From JALOLG01 sp963776935 (GTDB taxonomy: Bacteria > Actinomycetota > Acidimicrobiia > Acidimicrobiales > Ilumatobacteraceae): a stretch of 64,000 bases of DNA. Location of the stretch: positions 1,603,264 to 1,667,263 of the forward strand of contig CAVZOP010000002.1 in assembly GCA_963776935.1 (NCBI GenBank), read 5' to 3'. Positions 23,943 through 33,324 of this stretch are shown piece after piece (within the stretch, counting starts at the first letter, position 1; the number at the start of each line of letters is the position of its first letter). The position numbers and the translations under genes are program-made. The notes under the pieces were generated by a model that worked only from the letters and a program-made list of their open reading frames with translations, was not told the origin of the DNA and made no database searches.

Positions 23943-24395
23943 TCAATCCTCGGCGATGTCGGCGTGATGATCGTGTGCCGAGGCCTCGGCCGCCTCGGCA
24001 TCAGCTTTCGTCACGTGAACCGTGCCATCGGGATGATCTGGCGGACCGTAGATCGAGTACAGCTTGAGCTCGTCGCCACCGACGTTCACGACGTCATGCC
24101 AGGTGCCGGCCGGAATGATCATCGCCCAGTCGTCGGATACGGGATGTTCCTCGGCGACCTCATCGGCTGATCGACCGAGCTTCAAGACACCGGTGCCGCT
24201 CTCGACACGTAGGAACTGGTCGAGGTGGTCGTGCATCTCCCATCCGATGTCCTCGCCCGCGGCGAGCGACATGACGGTCAGTTGGATGTGCGTGCCGGTG
24301 TACAGGACGGTCCGGAAGTTGGTGTTTCGCACCGTCGCTTCCTCGACGTTGTCGATCCAGCCGAGCGAGCTCCTGGGTGACCTGGCTTCAGTCAT
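23943..24395 (-). CDS. Cupin-domain protein
   Basis: A 150-residue single cupin. Motif 1 is GEDIGWEMHDHLDQFLRVES (metal-binding HDH and later Glu/Gln) and motif 2 is PAGTWHDVVNVGGDELKLYS (second His). An N-terminal strand TVRNTNFRTVLYTGTHIQLTV and an acidic, His-containing tail (ASAHDHHADIAED) complete it. Such stand-alone cupins include sugar-phosphate isomerases and metal-dependent small-molecule binding proteins, and specificity cannot be read. It is divergent from the SemiSWEET-like gene across 277 nt in which I recognise no other gene. Confidence 0.88.
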   Translation of the reverse strand: MTEARSPRSSLGWIDNVEEATVRNTNFRTVLYTGTHIQLTVMSLAAGEDIGWEMHDHLDQFLRVESGTGVLKLGRSADEVAEEHPVSDDWAMIIPAGTWHDVVNVGGDELKLYSIYGPPDHPDGTVHVTKADAEAAEASAHDHHADIAED

Positions 24396-24672
24396 GCTGT
24401 CGTTCTACACCGCCGACGGCGGCCCGGCCTCGACAAACGCCGCGCCGCGCCGGTGCGAGGACGGGCACGTCGACAGGCAGGCGGCGGCCGGACGATCGCG
24501 TCCGGGTTTTCGGGGGACGACCGGCGCACCCCACACGGCCGGGGGTACCGTTGAGGTCGTGACGTCCTGTAGGCGATCGATGCCGTTGTACGGCGACGAC
24601 GCCCAGCGCCGCGACTTCCCACATCGCTGACCGCTCTCTCGTCGTCCGTCCACGCCTATGAGGAGTCTGTCG

Positions 24673-24951
24673 ATGCCTGTCTCGTCGGTGCTCGCGGTCG
24701 CGGCGGGATCATGGGGAGTCCTCATGGCCGTCTCGCCCTGCCTGCAGATCCGGACAATCGTTCGCGCCCGATCATCCACCGGAGTGTCGCTCGGCTATCT
24801 GCGAGTGCTGTTCATCGGGTTCATGTTGTGGCTGTCGTACGGAGTGGCGCTGGGAAACGTGGCGCTCATCGTCACGAACGCTGTGTCGATCCTGGCGTGT
24901 GGATCCACGATCGCGGTCGCTCATCGGTACCGCCCCACTGACTCGCTGTGA
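24673..24951 (+). CDS. SemiSWEET-like (PQ-loop) sugar transporter
   Basis: A 92-residue membrane protein with three predicted helices, the size of bacterial SemiSWEETs, which dimerise to form a sugar pore. Helix 1 (VLAVAAGSWGVLMAVSPCLQ) ends in the PQ-like segment CLQIRTIVRARSSTGVSLG. Helices 2 and 3 are LRVLFIGFMLWLSYGVALGN and VALIVTNAVSILACGSTIAV. The canonical Pro-Gln is replaced by Cys-Leu-Gln after SP, so the motif is slightly atypical. ATG 24673 is preferred over ATG 24658, because the GAGGAG ribosome-binding site lies between them. Confidence 0.82.
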   Translation: MPVSSVLAVAAGSWGVLMAVSPCLQIRTIVRARSSTGVSLGYLRVLFIGFMLWLSYGVALGNVALIVTNAVSILACGSTIAVAHRYRPTDSL

Positions 24952-25019
24952 CGACTTCGCCCCACCAGCCGCGCGACTTGTGCGCGAACCGGAAGCAGCG
25001 GCCCGCCTGCCATGAAGGC

Positions 25020-25172
25020 GACGTCCATCGCCGGGGCGTCGCCCGAGCGTTGCTGCAGACGGCGCGATTAGTGCGGTGGACACCAACGCATCCCGGTGCT
25101 GGAAGTCATCGAGTCGTCTCACGCCGCCATCGCGCGGTACCGCGACGCCGGTTGGGTGGAACTCAGGCGGTC
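25020..25172 (+). pseudogene. GNAT acetyltransferase fragment
   Basis: Two adjoining frames encode the C-terminal third of a GNAT protein: HRRGVARALLQTARLVRW (acetyl-CoA loop) and, after a shift near 25089, PVLEVIESSHAAIARYRDAG. These closely match the intact GNAT gene at 53768-54265 (RRRGIARALLQTAR... and PVLEVVESSHAAIALYRRSG). The N-terminal domain is missing. It is a relic of a duplication or acquisition of the same family, adjacent to the eroded BBE-type oxidase gene. Confidence 0.7.
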
Positions 25173-25327
25173 GACGCGGGGCGAACGCCGATCCGTCGAT
25201 CGGTCATGCCGCACGGTTACTTGCGCCCGCGAGTGCGGACTCACGGAAGCGGCAGCGGCGCTCCAGCCAGCCGGCCGTGGTGGGGCGGTCGCGTGTCGGA
25301 CGCAACGAGAGTCGATGCAGCGAGCGT

Positions 25328-26725
25328 TCACCGGGCCGGTGAGGCGGGCTGGATGTTCTTGTTGTTCCGGAACACGTTCTCGGGGTCGTACTTGGCCTTG
25401 ACCTCGACGAGCCGCCGGTAGTTGGCGTCGCCATAGGCCTCGCGGACGTGACTCGTGTCGTCGTCGGCGTCCAGAAAGTTCACGTACACGCCGGCGCGAT
25501 GGGGTTCGAGGGCGTGGAGGAACTCTCGTGCCCATGCGGTTTCAGCCGCCCCGACGGTGTCGTCCTGTTCCGGGAGCCACGCAGCGTCGATGCTCATGTT
25601 GTGATCCACGTTGCGCTCCGGGTAGGCGGTGGCGCCGCGAGGCGCTCGGGCAACGGCACCACCCATGTGGAACATCGCCGCGTACGACCTCGGTGAGGTG
25701 GCGCTGTAGGCGTGCTCGGCGACGATGTCGATGACTGCGTCGGACAGGGCGGCGAGGTTGGTGGCTTTCCAGTAGTAGTGCCAGCCATGCGGGACGGTGT
25801 CGTCGATGCCGCGTTGATGGTCGACGTACAACGTGGGTCCGACCAGATCCACGAGCGGAGTTCCGAACTGGCGGAGTGCGCGGACGGCACGCTCACCGGC
25901 CTCGACGGGTCCGGCGTAGCAGCTGGCAACCGCGATGGCTGGCCGGAAGTGCAGCTCGTCGCCGACGATCGGCAGCGGCGGGACCGTGCCGAGCCGGACG
26001 ACGGTCCCGAGCTCGTCGGGCGCGTCGGCGACGAAGTCCCGGTAGAAGCGCAGGACGTCGGTCGTGTCCTCTGCCGCCCAGAAGACCGGTCCGGCCATGA
26101 CGGTGGGGCCGACCGGGTGCAACGCGAACCGGAACGAACTGACGACGCCGAAGTTGCCGCCGCCGCCTCGAAGCGCCCAGAAGAGGTCGGGGTGGTCGTT
26201 GGCCGACGCCCGCACGATGGCGCCCGTCGCGGCGACCACCTCGGCCTCGATGAGGTTGTCGACGGTGAGCCCGTGCTTGCGCATGAGCCACCCGATGCCG
26301 CCGCCCAGGCTGAGGCCGCCGACGCCGGTGTGGCTCACGATGCCGCCCGTGGTTGCCAGACCGTGTACCTGTGTCTCTGGTCGACGTCGCCCCACAGAGC
26401 CCCCCCTTGGACGAGGGCCGTGCGGTCGACGAGATCGACCGAGACGGCGCGGATCGCCGAGAGGTCGATGATGATCCCGTCGTCGCACAGTGCGGTGCCG
26501 GCGACGTTGTGGCCTCCGCCTCGTACGGCGATCTCGAGGTCGCAGTCGCGGGCGAAGCGCACCGCTGTGACCACGTCCGCGGTACTGCTGCAGCGGGCGA
26601 TCAGTCGGGTCGTCGGTCGACCGTGCCGTTCCAGACGGCGTGTGCGCCGTCGTAGTCATGCTGGTCCGGGGTGATCAGGCCGCCCCGGAACCCGGGAATC
26701 TGGATCGTGGGTTCGCTGTTGTCAT
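25328..26725 (-). pseudogene. BBE/FAD-linked oxidase with several frameshifts
   Basis: Berberine-bridge-enzyme-like FAD oxidoreductase of about 465 residues, spread over at least three frames. ATG 26725 begins MTTANP. GFRGGLITPDQHDYDGAHAV lies in a second frame. AVRFARDCDLEIAVRGGGHN, with the FAD-linking His region, follows. TTGGIVSHTGVGGLSLGGGI, then the C-terminal BBE domain (KYDPENVFRNNKNIQPAS), occupy the long frame from about 26380 down to 25328. Shifts fall near 26707, 26615 and 26380. Motifs are well conserved between breaks, so the decay is recent or the sequence has errors. It is divergent from an HxlR regulator that may control it. Confidence 0.82.
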
Positions 26726-26784
26726 GGTTCCCCTCGGGTTACGGGCTCATCGCAACATCGGGAGGCGCCGAGGAGAAGTCAGTT

Positions 26785-26812
26785 ATCTGGAGTTCGAGGT
26801 AAGGAATCTGGA
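26785..26812. promoter_or_regulatory. Direct repeat ATCTGGA spaced 21 bp upstream of HxlR gene
   Basis: ATCTGGA occurs at 26785-26791 and 26806-26812, two helical turns apart, between the broken oxidase gene and the HxlR gene. It is a plausible binding site for a regulator of either gene. Short length means chance cannot be excluded. Confidence 0.4.
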
Positions 26813-26848
26813 CTTCACGCACGACGGGAGGCGCGGGACACTGTGCTC

Positions 26849-27541
26849 ATGAGGACCTACGGCCAGTACTGCCCGATTGCCCGTGGCGCGGAGATCTTCG
26901 CTGAGCGCTGGACGCCGTTGATCATCCGCAACCTGCATCTGGGCTGTGAGACCTTCGGCGAGATCCTCGAGGGCGCGCCCGGGCTCTCGGGCACCATGCT
27001 CGCGGAGCGGCTCAACCAGCTCGAGCGCCTCGGCATCGTCGAGTCGGAACCAAAGGCGCAGGGACGCGGTCACCGTTACCACCTCACGAATTCGGGCCAC
27101 GACCTGTTCAGGGTCTGCGTGGCGCTCGGCGAGTGGGGAGCGCGTTGGCTCGAGATTGCTCCCGAGCACCTCGATCCGTTCGTGGCGTTGTGGTCGATGT
27201 GCAACGCACTCCGCCGGGATCGACTGCCTGACCAGCGCGTGGTCATCCGGTTGGATTTCACGGGCTTCCGTCCCCACGAGCGGTACTGGTTGCTGCTCGA
27301 GCTCGGTGAGGCCGAGATCTGCAAGACGTATCCCGGTCTGGACGAAGACCTCTACATCACCGCCGACGCCGAAGCGTTCGTGAAATGGCACTTGGGGCAG
27401 CTCTCCTGGGCGGAGGCAACACACGACTCCCGGATACAGCTCGACGGCCCGTCATGGCTCGTTCGGGCCTTCCCGACCTGGAACGGCCGCAGCATGTTCG
27501 CTCACATCAAGCCCGACGCCGCCGCTGCCATTCCGAATTGA
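26849..27541 (+). CDS. HxlR-family regulator with SCP2-like C-terminal domain
   Basis: A 230-residue regulator. Residues 1-100 form the HxlR/MarR winged helix (YGQYCPIARGAEIFAERWTP and APGLSGTMLAERLNQLERLG). The cysteine in YCPIA is at the position used for redox sensing in some HxlR proteins. The C-terminal half (VVIRLDFTGFRPHERYWLLL to FVKWHLGQLSWAEATHD) is an SCP2-like sterol/lipid-binding fold, so ligand control is likely. ATG 26849 (MRTYGQYC) is favoured over an upstream GTG. A paralog with the same architecture lies at 35203-35877. Confidence 0.9.
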   Translation: MRTYGQYCPIARGAEIFAERWTPLIIRNLHLGCETFGEILEGAPGLSGTMLAERLNQLERLGIVESEPKAQGRGHRYHLTNSGHDLFRVCVALGEWGARWLEIAPEHLDPFVALWSMCNALRRDRLPDQRVVIRLDFTGFRPHERYWLLLELGEAEICKTYPGLDEDLYITADAEAFVKWHLGQLSWAEATHDSRIQLDGPSWLVRAFPTWNGRSMFAHIKPDAAAAIPN

Positions 27542-27620
27542 CGCGCCGACTCACCACCGGGCCACTCTCGCAATGGGCGCAGCAACTCCGGATCCGACGG
27601 CGCGTGTGTGTGGGGGCGAG

Positions 27621-28178
27621 TCAAGCCTGCGATGCGCGCCAGGTTTCGTTGGCGATGGCGAATTGCCGCTGCGAATCCTCGATGTCGTACGGCTGCTCCT
27701 CGAGCGGCCCGGGTCCCCACCGGCTCCGGGGTTGATTGACGAAGTCGCCGCCGTACACGTGGATGGCCCCGGTGAGGCGGTCCCGCGGATTGGTGACCCC
27801 GTGAATCGTGTCGTCGCCGAGTACGACGGTGTCCCCAGTAGTGAGCTGCTTGCCCCCCGATTCGACGAGGGTGCGCGCGCCCGGTCCGCTGCGCCGATAG
27901 AAGGCGTTGTCCTCCTGGCCGGCGTAGATTCCGATCGCCGCCCACATCCGGTGGTCGTGCGGGTAGATCGCCATCTTCGGGGCCCACACGACGTGCAGCA
28001 CGGTCAGGTCGTCGCCGTGGTGGAGCACGGTCAAACCGCCCTCGGTCGGCGCCAGTGCGTCGGCCACGGCGCCCGGTGCGGCGAGCGCCCGCTCGAACAC
28101 CTCTCGGATCGCTCGCCGCGGTTCGGTCTCGGCCCGGGCTTCCTGGCAGCGGGCGATGAAGTCGTCGATGTCGAACAT
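27621..28178 (-). CDS. Cysteine-dioxygenase-like cupin protein
   Basis: A 185-residue cupin of the cysteine dioxygenase type I-like family. The metal motif YPHDHRMWAAIGIYAGQEDN (HxH and later Glu) and AFYRR are typical, and GDTVVLGDDTIHGVTNPRDR supplies the second-half histidine. Members are non-haem iron thiol dioxygenases, or related predicted metal-dependent enzymes of the double-stranded beta-helix superfamily. ATG 28178 (MFDIDDFIARCQEARAETEP) fits the usual N-terminus; an upstream start adds a basic, unrelated segment. It is convergent with the HxlR gene and divergent from the amine oxidase gene. Confidence 0.85.
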   Translation of the reverse strand: MFDIDDFIARCQEARAETEPRRAIREVFERALAAPGAVADALAPTEGGLTVLHHGDDLTVLHVVWAPKMAIYPHDHRMWAAIGIYAGQEDNAFYRRSGPGARTLVESGGKQLTTGDTVVLGDDTIHGVTNPRDRLTGAIHVYGGDFVNQPRSRWGPGPLEEQPYDIEDSQRQFAIANETWRASQA

Positions 28179-28290
28179 CGCGCCATCCTCGCGCCGTGGG
28201 CGCCCCTCATGGTTCAGGATGCGATTCGGCGAACAGTTGCAGTTCACGGGAGTGGGCGATCCGTCGGCCGCGCAATCTACAGTCGGTCGT

Positions 28291-29700
28291 GTGGGCGGGG
28301 AACCAGTTCACACCTCGTCGGCTCCGAACCGCAGACTCGCGATCATCGGTGGCGGCATGGGAGGGGTCTCCACCGCCTACTTCTGTGACCCGGACTGGAC
28401 GATCGATCTCTTCGAGGCGCGCCCGACCCTGGGCGGCAACGCATCGACGCTCCATGTGTGCGACGACGACGAGGAGGTCCCGGTCGACATCGGGGCGGAG
28501 TCCTTCAATCCTGGGACCCATCCGTTGTACTGGGCGCTGCTGCACGAGATCGGGGCCATCCAGCCCACGAACTCGGCCGAGGACGTGCGCGTCACGATGC
28601 CGGGCAGGCTGTCGATCTTCGACGCGACGACGCGAGCTTCACTGTTCGTCTCCTCGCATGCCCTTCGCACGCCGAAGTACGCCGTCAACTTCGCTCTGTT
28701 CGTGCGGGCGGCCCAACGCTTCGTGGCCGATGATCCGTCGTTCGAGGTGACGGTGGGAGACTGGCTCGACGGGCTTCGGATGGACCGCACCTTCAAGAAC
28801 GACGTCTTGCTGCCCTGGCTCGCTTCGCTCACCTGTTTCAGCGTCGACATGGTCAAGACGCAGTCGGCGCTCGCGTTCTTGCTGCTCTTCGTCCACGTCT
28901 TCCCGCGGAACATCCTGCAGACGTCCGAAGACGTACTGCTCCAGCATCGGTCTGGGCGGGATCCTGGGGATGATGGTGGACCGCTGCCAGCATCTCTCCG
29001 TCCATGCCGGTTCAGCGGTGTCGAAGCTCGAAGAAGTGGACGGATCGTGGTTCGTCGAAACGGCGAGCGGTCGGCATGGTCCCTATGCGAAGGTCGTGGT
29101 GAACGCTCCGCCGCACGCGAGCCGTTCGTTCCTGCGCACGCTGCCTGCCGATCTGCTCGATGTCCTGGCGCGTCACACGTACTACACGACTCGGATGGTC
29201 ATCCACCGAGATCCGATCTACATGCCGGCGAACCGTCGCGACTGGTGCTCGCACAACGCCGCCGTCGACGGAGACACGTGCGAAGCGTCGATGTGGCTGG
29301 GCTCCTTTCGCAGGAACCCGAGGACCGGACAGCCGGTCCAGCTCTTCAAGAGCTGGGCGTCGAACCGACAGCGTGGAGCCAGCGGACGTCCTCGCCGAAC
29401 AAATCTTCCTGCACGCTTCGCTGACCCCCGGCACCCTGCGCGCCACACAGGAGCTCGTGGCGCTGGCAGGGCTTCAACGGCCTCTACTTCACCGGTCACT
29501 TCACGACGCTGACCGATCTGCAGGAGACAGCGCTGTACTCCGGGATGTCGGTGGCAAGGACACTGAGTCCGACGAGCAGGTCCCTACAGGCCCTCGAGAA
29601 GCGGCTGGTGTCGGCCGGTCACGCAGACGTCAGCTACGCCGTCGACGAGGTCGGTAGGTTCGCTGCGCGAGCGAGCGGGAGCAGCGGCGGCAGACCCGCG
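28291..29700 (+). pseudogene. FAD-dependent amine oxidase-like protein, multiply frameshifted
   Basis: The N-terminal frame from GTG 28291 has the dinucleotide fold RRLAIIGGGMGGVSTAYFCD and GGNASTLHV, as in NAD/FAD-binding amine-oxidase-like proteins linked to cyclopropane-lipid or carotenoid-type chemistry. It runs to about 28930. A second frame carries GLGGILGMMVDRCQHLSVHA to VQLFKSWA (about 29365). A third has VEPADVLAEQIFLHASLTPG, and a fourth has FNGLYFTGHFTTLTDLQETA and the tail. At least three single-base shifts are needed. Conserved motifs survive, so sequencing error or recent inactivation are both possible. No stop is found in the last frame near the expected end. Confidence 0.78.
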
Positions 29701-29703
29701 GTG

Positions 29704-30577
29704 TCAGGATGCCGGCGTCGGGGTGAGCAGGTCGATGGTGTAGGTCTCGTCGAAGTTGGTGGTGCCGACGACGGTGTCCTGCTTCGTCGAGATGGTGAGA
29801 TGCTCACGCACGGGCAGGCCGTCGGTCATGCGGTACCAGCCCTCGACGGACTGGTGGCCGGTCGACTCGCCCACCACGTCGACGTCGTATCGCAGGTGCA
29901 GCACGGGGATCTCGGTGCCCGCGACCGTGAGGGTCGTGCGCTCGATCACCGTGCCGGTGAAGTAGGTCGTCGTGCGGTCGGCCATGCGGCACGTCATCGC
30001 CCACGTGGTGCCCGCGGGCGCATCGAGCGGACGCGGGTCGCCGTCGCAGGTGTAGTCGTTGCGGCCCGCGGTGCCGAAGAACTCGTGATAGCCCACCCAG
30101 CCGGTCTGGCGGACGGCGTCGCCGTCGAGGCACCAGTCCCAGCTGTCCCACCGTTCCACCGCGACGTCCCAACGCAACCGGACGCCGCAGCCGTACGGCA
30201 CGACCGTGATGGTGGTGGTCGTCGGGTAGTCGTGCCGTGCACCCGTCAGCGCGTCGACGCGATCGAACCCGCTCGTGGCGTACTGGTACACGCCGGGCGC
30301 CACCAGCGAGTGCCACGACCGGGGCCGTTGTGGAAGTCACAGCGGCGACCTCGGTCGGTGCGGCCGCGGTGTGCGGCGGCCTCGGTCGGAGCGGACGGTC
30401 GCATCGCTGGCGGAGCGGTCGTCGTCGACGTCGGTCTGCTCGCGGTAGCGATCGAGGGCCTCGGCCACGCCGACCTCGGTGACCTTGCCGCCCGTCGCCA
30501 GGCGGTGTCCACACGTAGGCGCCGCCCGCAGCGAGCACCACCGCCACACCGAGGAGCGCCGCGGTCCGCCGTTTCAC
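29704..30577 (-). pseudogene. Exported protein of unknown function, frameshifted in its linker
   Basis: GTG 30577 begins VKRRTAALLGVAVVLAAGGA, a signal/anchor helix. Another frame then gives RLATGGKVTEVGVAEALDRY. A low-complexity Ala/Pro/Thr linker follows over about 30310-30420, and the intact C-terminal domain (YATSGFDRVDALTGARHDYP to the stop at 29704, 199 codons) completes it. That domain is beta-rich with four cysteines (GCGVRL, WCLDG, YTCDG, TCRM) and is unknown to me. Probably a secreted lipid- or polymer-associated protein. At least two or three shifts near 30510 and 30310-30400 are required; the low-complexity linker invites such errors. Confidence 0.6.
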
Positions 30578-31631
30578 GTGGATCCTGGTCACAGCCGTCG
30601 TGCTCGAGGAACTGTCGCGCCCAGCGGCGGTAGGGCACGATCGGTCCGTCGCCGTGCGCGAGCGCTGGACGCGATACGTACCGCTGGCTGGCCCAGATCG
30701 GGACGTCCTGGCGCACGTCGTGCACGAACGCGTGGGTCGCGATCCGTGCGGCGATCCGCTCGGCGATCGATCGCAACCCACCACCTTCGTGCAGCACCTG
30801 CATCGAAATTCGGAACTCGATGCGACCCGGTGCCACCGGTGTGGCGAGCACCAGCTGGCGAGTGCGTGCGCCGAGGCGCGGGATCGCGGCATCGACCAGC
30901 GACACGCCGAGGCCGAACAGGCGCACATCGAACCGCACGTGCGTCGTGGCCCGACGCAGCGCGGGCAGCCTGCCGTCACCAGGGATGCCGATGGGACGCG
31001 CCATCGAGTACGAGGCCGACGCTTCCGTGCCGTCGGCACTGAAGGGGTGGACCATCACGATCTCGGTGTAGCGGTGGACCTCGGCGAGGTGCGAGAGGTC
31101 GACCGAGTTCTCCGACGTCGCCACCGGGTGGCCGTCGAACTCGAAGCAGGCGGTCGTGGTGCGGCTCAACCGGGTCATCGGCATGGCATCGAGCTCTGGC
31201 ACCTCGAAGCTCGGCGGCGAGCCGTTCGGGTGGTGCCACACCAGCAGCACACCGTTGCGCTCGCGGACCGGCCACGACCGCACGGCCAGACCGGCGGGCG
31301 GTGCGGATCCGGCGCCGGTGGCAGTGCACCGACCGTCGCCGTCGAAGGTGAACCCATGGAACGCGCAGCGGATCGCGTCCTGGTCGACGCTGCCTCGGCC
31401 GAGGTGCGCCCCGAGGTGTGGGCACGTCGACGACGTCGCCGCGACCGACCCATCGGCGCCGCGCCACACGACCAGTTCCTCACCGGCCAACCTCCGAGTG
31501 AGCACGTCCCGGCGTGGAAGCTCGTGCGAGAACCCGACAGCGAACCAACCCCAGGGGGTCGCGAGGTCGCGCATGGCGGCGTCGCCTGCTCCACGAACCC
31601 ACAGGGTCCCGTCTCCCACGTGCAAAACCAT
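30578..31631 (-). CDS. Rieske non-haem iron oxygenase, alpha-subunit type
   Basis: An oxygenase of about 350 residues. The Rieske [2Fe-2S] motif is CPHLGAHLGRGS then CAFHGFTF (CxH...CxxH). The mononuclear iron site is in SENSVDLSHLAEVHRY (DxxHxxxxH). The start MVLHVGDGTLWVRGAGD at 31631 is plausible; a later Met in AAMRDLATPWGWFAVG is also possible. Similar proteins hydroxylate sterols or aromatic rings with a separate reductase, which is not present here. The frame stays open past 30578 through the next gene to 30246, so the natural stop near EHDGCDQ has probably been lost by an indel. Confidence 0.85.
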
Positions 31632-31683
31632 ACTGACGCGCGTCGAATCGCCCCGGCTGGTTGGAGGCCTCTCGAGGTCTTGG

Positions 31684-31739
31684 GCGTTGATCGCTTCGTT
31701 GAACGAGGTCACCACTGTCGCCTCGTCGCTCGCCGACAT
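31684..31739 (-). pseudogene. 5' remnant of a SnoaL/NTF2-like gene
   Basis: MSASDEATVVTSFNEAINAQ from ATG 31739 has the look of the first helix of a SnoaL-like protein. It breaks off after DLE and continues in frame into sequence leading to the Rieske gene. The remaining ~110 codons of the family are absent, implying a deletion just upstream of the oxygenase. The fragment is short, so the call is tentative. Confidence 0.4.
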
Positions 31740-31898
31740 CTCGGGCACTGTCGGATTGTTGCGTCCGATGTTGCGCGACACGGCTGTCGAGTTCGGCCCG
31801 AATGCGGCGACGGAGCCGCCGTACACTCGCGGCGTGTCGGCGCGCTCGCCTGTCATCAAAGTTCCCACGCACCTGTTCGCAGGTTGAGGCCTCGGCCC

Positions 31899-32387
31899 AT
31901 GTCGCGAAGTCGTAGCGAGTATCTCCTCACGCCGCTGTCGGTCGCCTCGCCGATCCCCTCGCCGACGCATCTCTGGACCGTTCGCGCCGTCGATGTCAGC
32001 GACCGGGAACAACTCGCAACTGTGATCCTGGACGCGTATCGAGGCACCGTGGATGACGAGGGCGAGGACCACGAGGCGGCATTGACCGCCGTCGACGAGT
32101 GGCTCTCGCGCCTCGAATCGGCGCATTCGGTCGTACTGGAGCAGGACGGGCAGATCGTCGCCGTGTCGTTCGTCGTGAACGTCGCCGGACGGGAGTACAT
32201 CGATCCGGTCGCAACCGTCCCGGGGCGCAAGCGCGAGGGCCTCGGCAGGGCGGCTGTTGCTACCTCGCTTCGCTCCTTGCGTGAGAGCGGAGTGCGCGAG
32301 GTCGGCGCGGTGATCACCGACGGCAACACGGCGTCTGAGCGGCTCTTCACGAGCCTGGGGTTCGTGCGCGTCGGCGCGTGGGAATGA
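31899..32387 (+). CDS. GNAT-family N-acetyltransferase
   Basis: A 162-residue single-domain GNAT protein. The acetyl-CoA pyrophosphate loop is in YIDPVATVPGRKREGLGRAA (RxxGxG), with the closing strand GNTASERLFTSLGFVRVGAW. The N-terminal region (VRAVDVSDREQLATVILDAY and EWLSRLESAHSVVLEQDGQI) fits the first half of the fold. It would transfer acetyl from acetyl-CoA to an unidentified amine. ATG 31899 was chosen as the first Met after an in-frame stretch of unrelated sequence. It is convergent with the VanY-type gene. Confidence 0.85.
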   Translation: MSRSRSEYLLTPLSVASPIPSPTHLWTVRAVDVSDREQLATVILDAYRGTVDDEGEDHEAALTAVDEWLSRLESAHSVVLEQDGQIVAVSFVVNVAGREYIDPVATVPGRKREGLGRAAVATSLRSLRESGVREVGAVITDGNTASERLFTSLGFVRVGAWE

Positions 32388-32407
32388 TCGGCGCGTTCGG
32401 CGCGGCA

Positions 32408-33127
32408 TCACCCGCTCGCGGCGGGGACGAGCCCGAAATGCTCTTCCATCGTGAGGCCACTGGCATGCAGTTCGGTCGCGAGATCGACACCCACGTACCG
32501 CAGGTGCCACGGTTCGTTGGCGTAGCCGGTGATGTCGGCCTTGTCGGGCGGGTACCGGACGATGAAACCGAATCGATAGGCGTTGTCTCGCACCCAGGCG
32601 CCAGATGCCGTGTCGCCGAACTCCTCGTCGTCGGGCAGGTCGACTTCGCCGACGTCGACCGCCAGCCCGGTCTGGTGTTCGCTCCGGCCCGGTAGCGCCA
32701 CCCGCTCGGCGGCGATCTGCGTCCCGTAGTCGCGCTCGAACCGCTCGTACAGCTCCTGCTGGTCCTCGAAGGACCGATAGCCGCCGGTGAGTTGGAGTTG
32801 GTAGCCGTCCTGGCGTGCGGCGGCAACCATCGCCTCGAACGCCGCGGCGACGACGGGGGTCGCCTGGGTGTAGGGCGTGCCCGGCTTGATCGGCACGGCG
32901 GGGGTCACCAGCTCAGGCGGCACGTACCCGTCCGGCAATGGGCGATCGCGGTTGACGACCCACCAATCGCTGCCAGGTTGGTCGATCCCAGGTTTCACCG
33001 ACCCGTCGGCCACTTCCGGGGCTTGCGCCGACAGTGCCGAGGTGGGCGGCGCGAGGGCGTCATCCGCTGCCGGTCGCGCCGCGGGGTCGTCGCCGGACGC
33101 GGTGAACCAGGCGAGCACAGCGATCAC
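32408..33127 (-). CDS. VanY-type D-alanyl-D-alanine carboxypeptidase, membrane-anchored
   Basis: A 239-residue or longer peptidoglycan peptidase of the M15B/VanY family. Catalytic zinc motifs are seen as LTGGYRSFEDQQELYERF, PGRSEHQTGLAVDVGEV (His and Asp) and EPWHLRYVG (Glu and His). The N-terminal hydrophobic stretch around MIAVLAWFTASG is preceded in the same frame by WAIAGCAVAV without an upstream start. A neighbouring frame starting at 33242 (MSIDPLVRP) suggests a one-base break in the cytoplasmic tail. It is expected to act outside the membrane, trimming peptide stems. There is no van operon context. Confidence 0.9.
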   Translation of the reverse strand: MIAVLAWFTASGDDPAARPAADDALAPPTSALSAQAPEVADGSVKPGIDQPGSDWWVVNRDRPLPDGYVPPELVTPAVPIKPGTPYTQATPVVAAAFEAMVAAARQDGYQLQLTGGYRSFEDQQELYERFERDYGTQIAAERVALPGRSEHQTGLAVDVGEVDLPDDEEFGDTASGAWVRDNAYRFGFIVRYPPDKADITGYANEPWHLRYVGVDLATELHASGLTMEEHFGLVPAASG

Positions 33128-33324
33128 GGCAACGGCGCAGCCGGCGATCGCCCAGCCCCGATGGTTGGGCGGGCGAGGAGGCGGTGGGCGGCTCTTCGGG
33201 CCGGGAGCTGGTTGAGGGGCGAACCAGCGGGTCGATGCTCAATTCAGATCCGCTTCAGCAGCTCGGTTCGACGGTCGCGGAAACACGGGTCAGGAGGGTA
33301 GCGGCGACCCAGCAGTGAGACCGT

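Noticed and set aside
32408..33127. Vancomycin-resistance gene cluster
   Set aside because: Only the VanY-type peptidase is present; no vanH/A/X-like or two-component genes accompany it, so it is an ordinary peptidoglycan carboxypeptidase.
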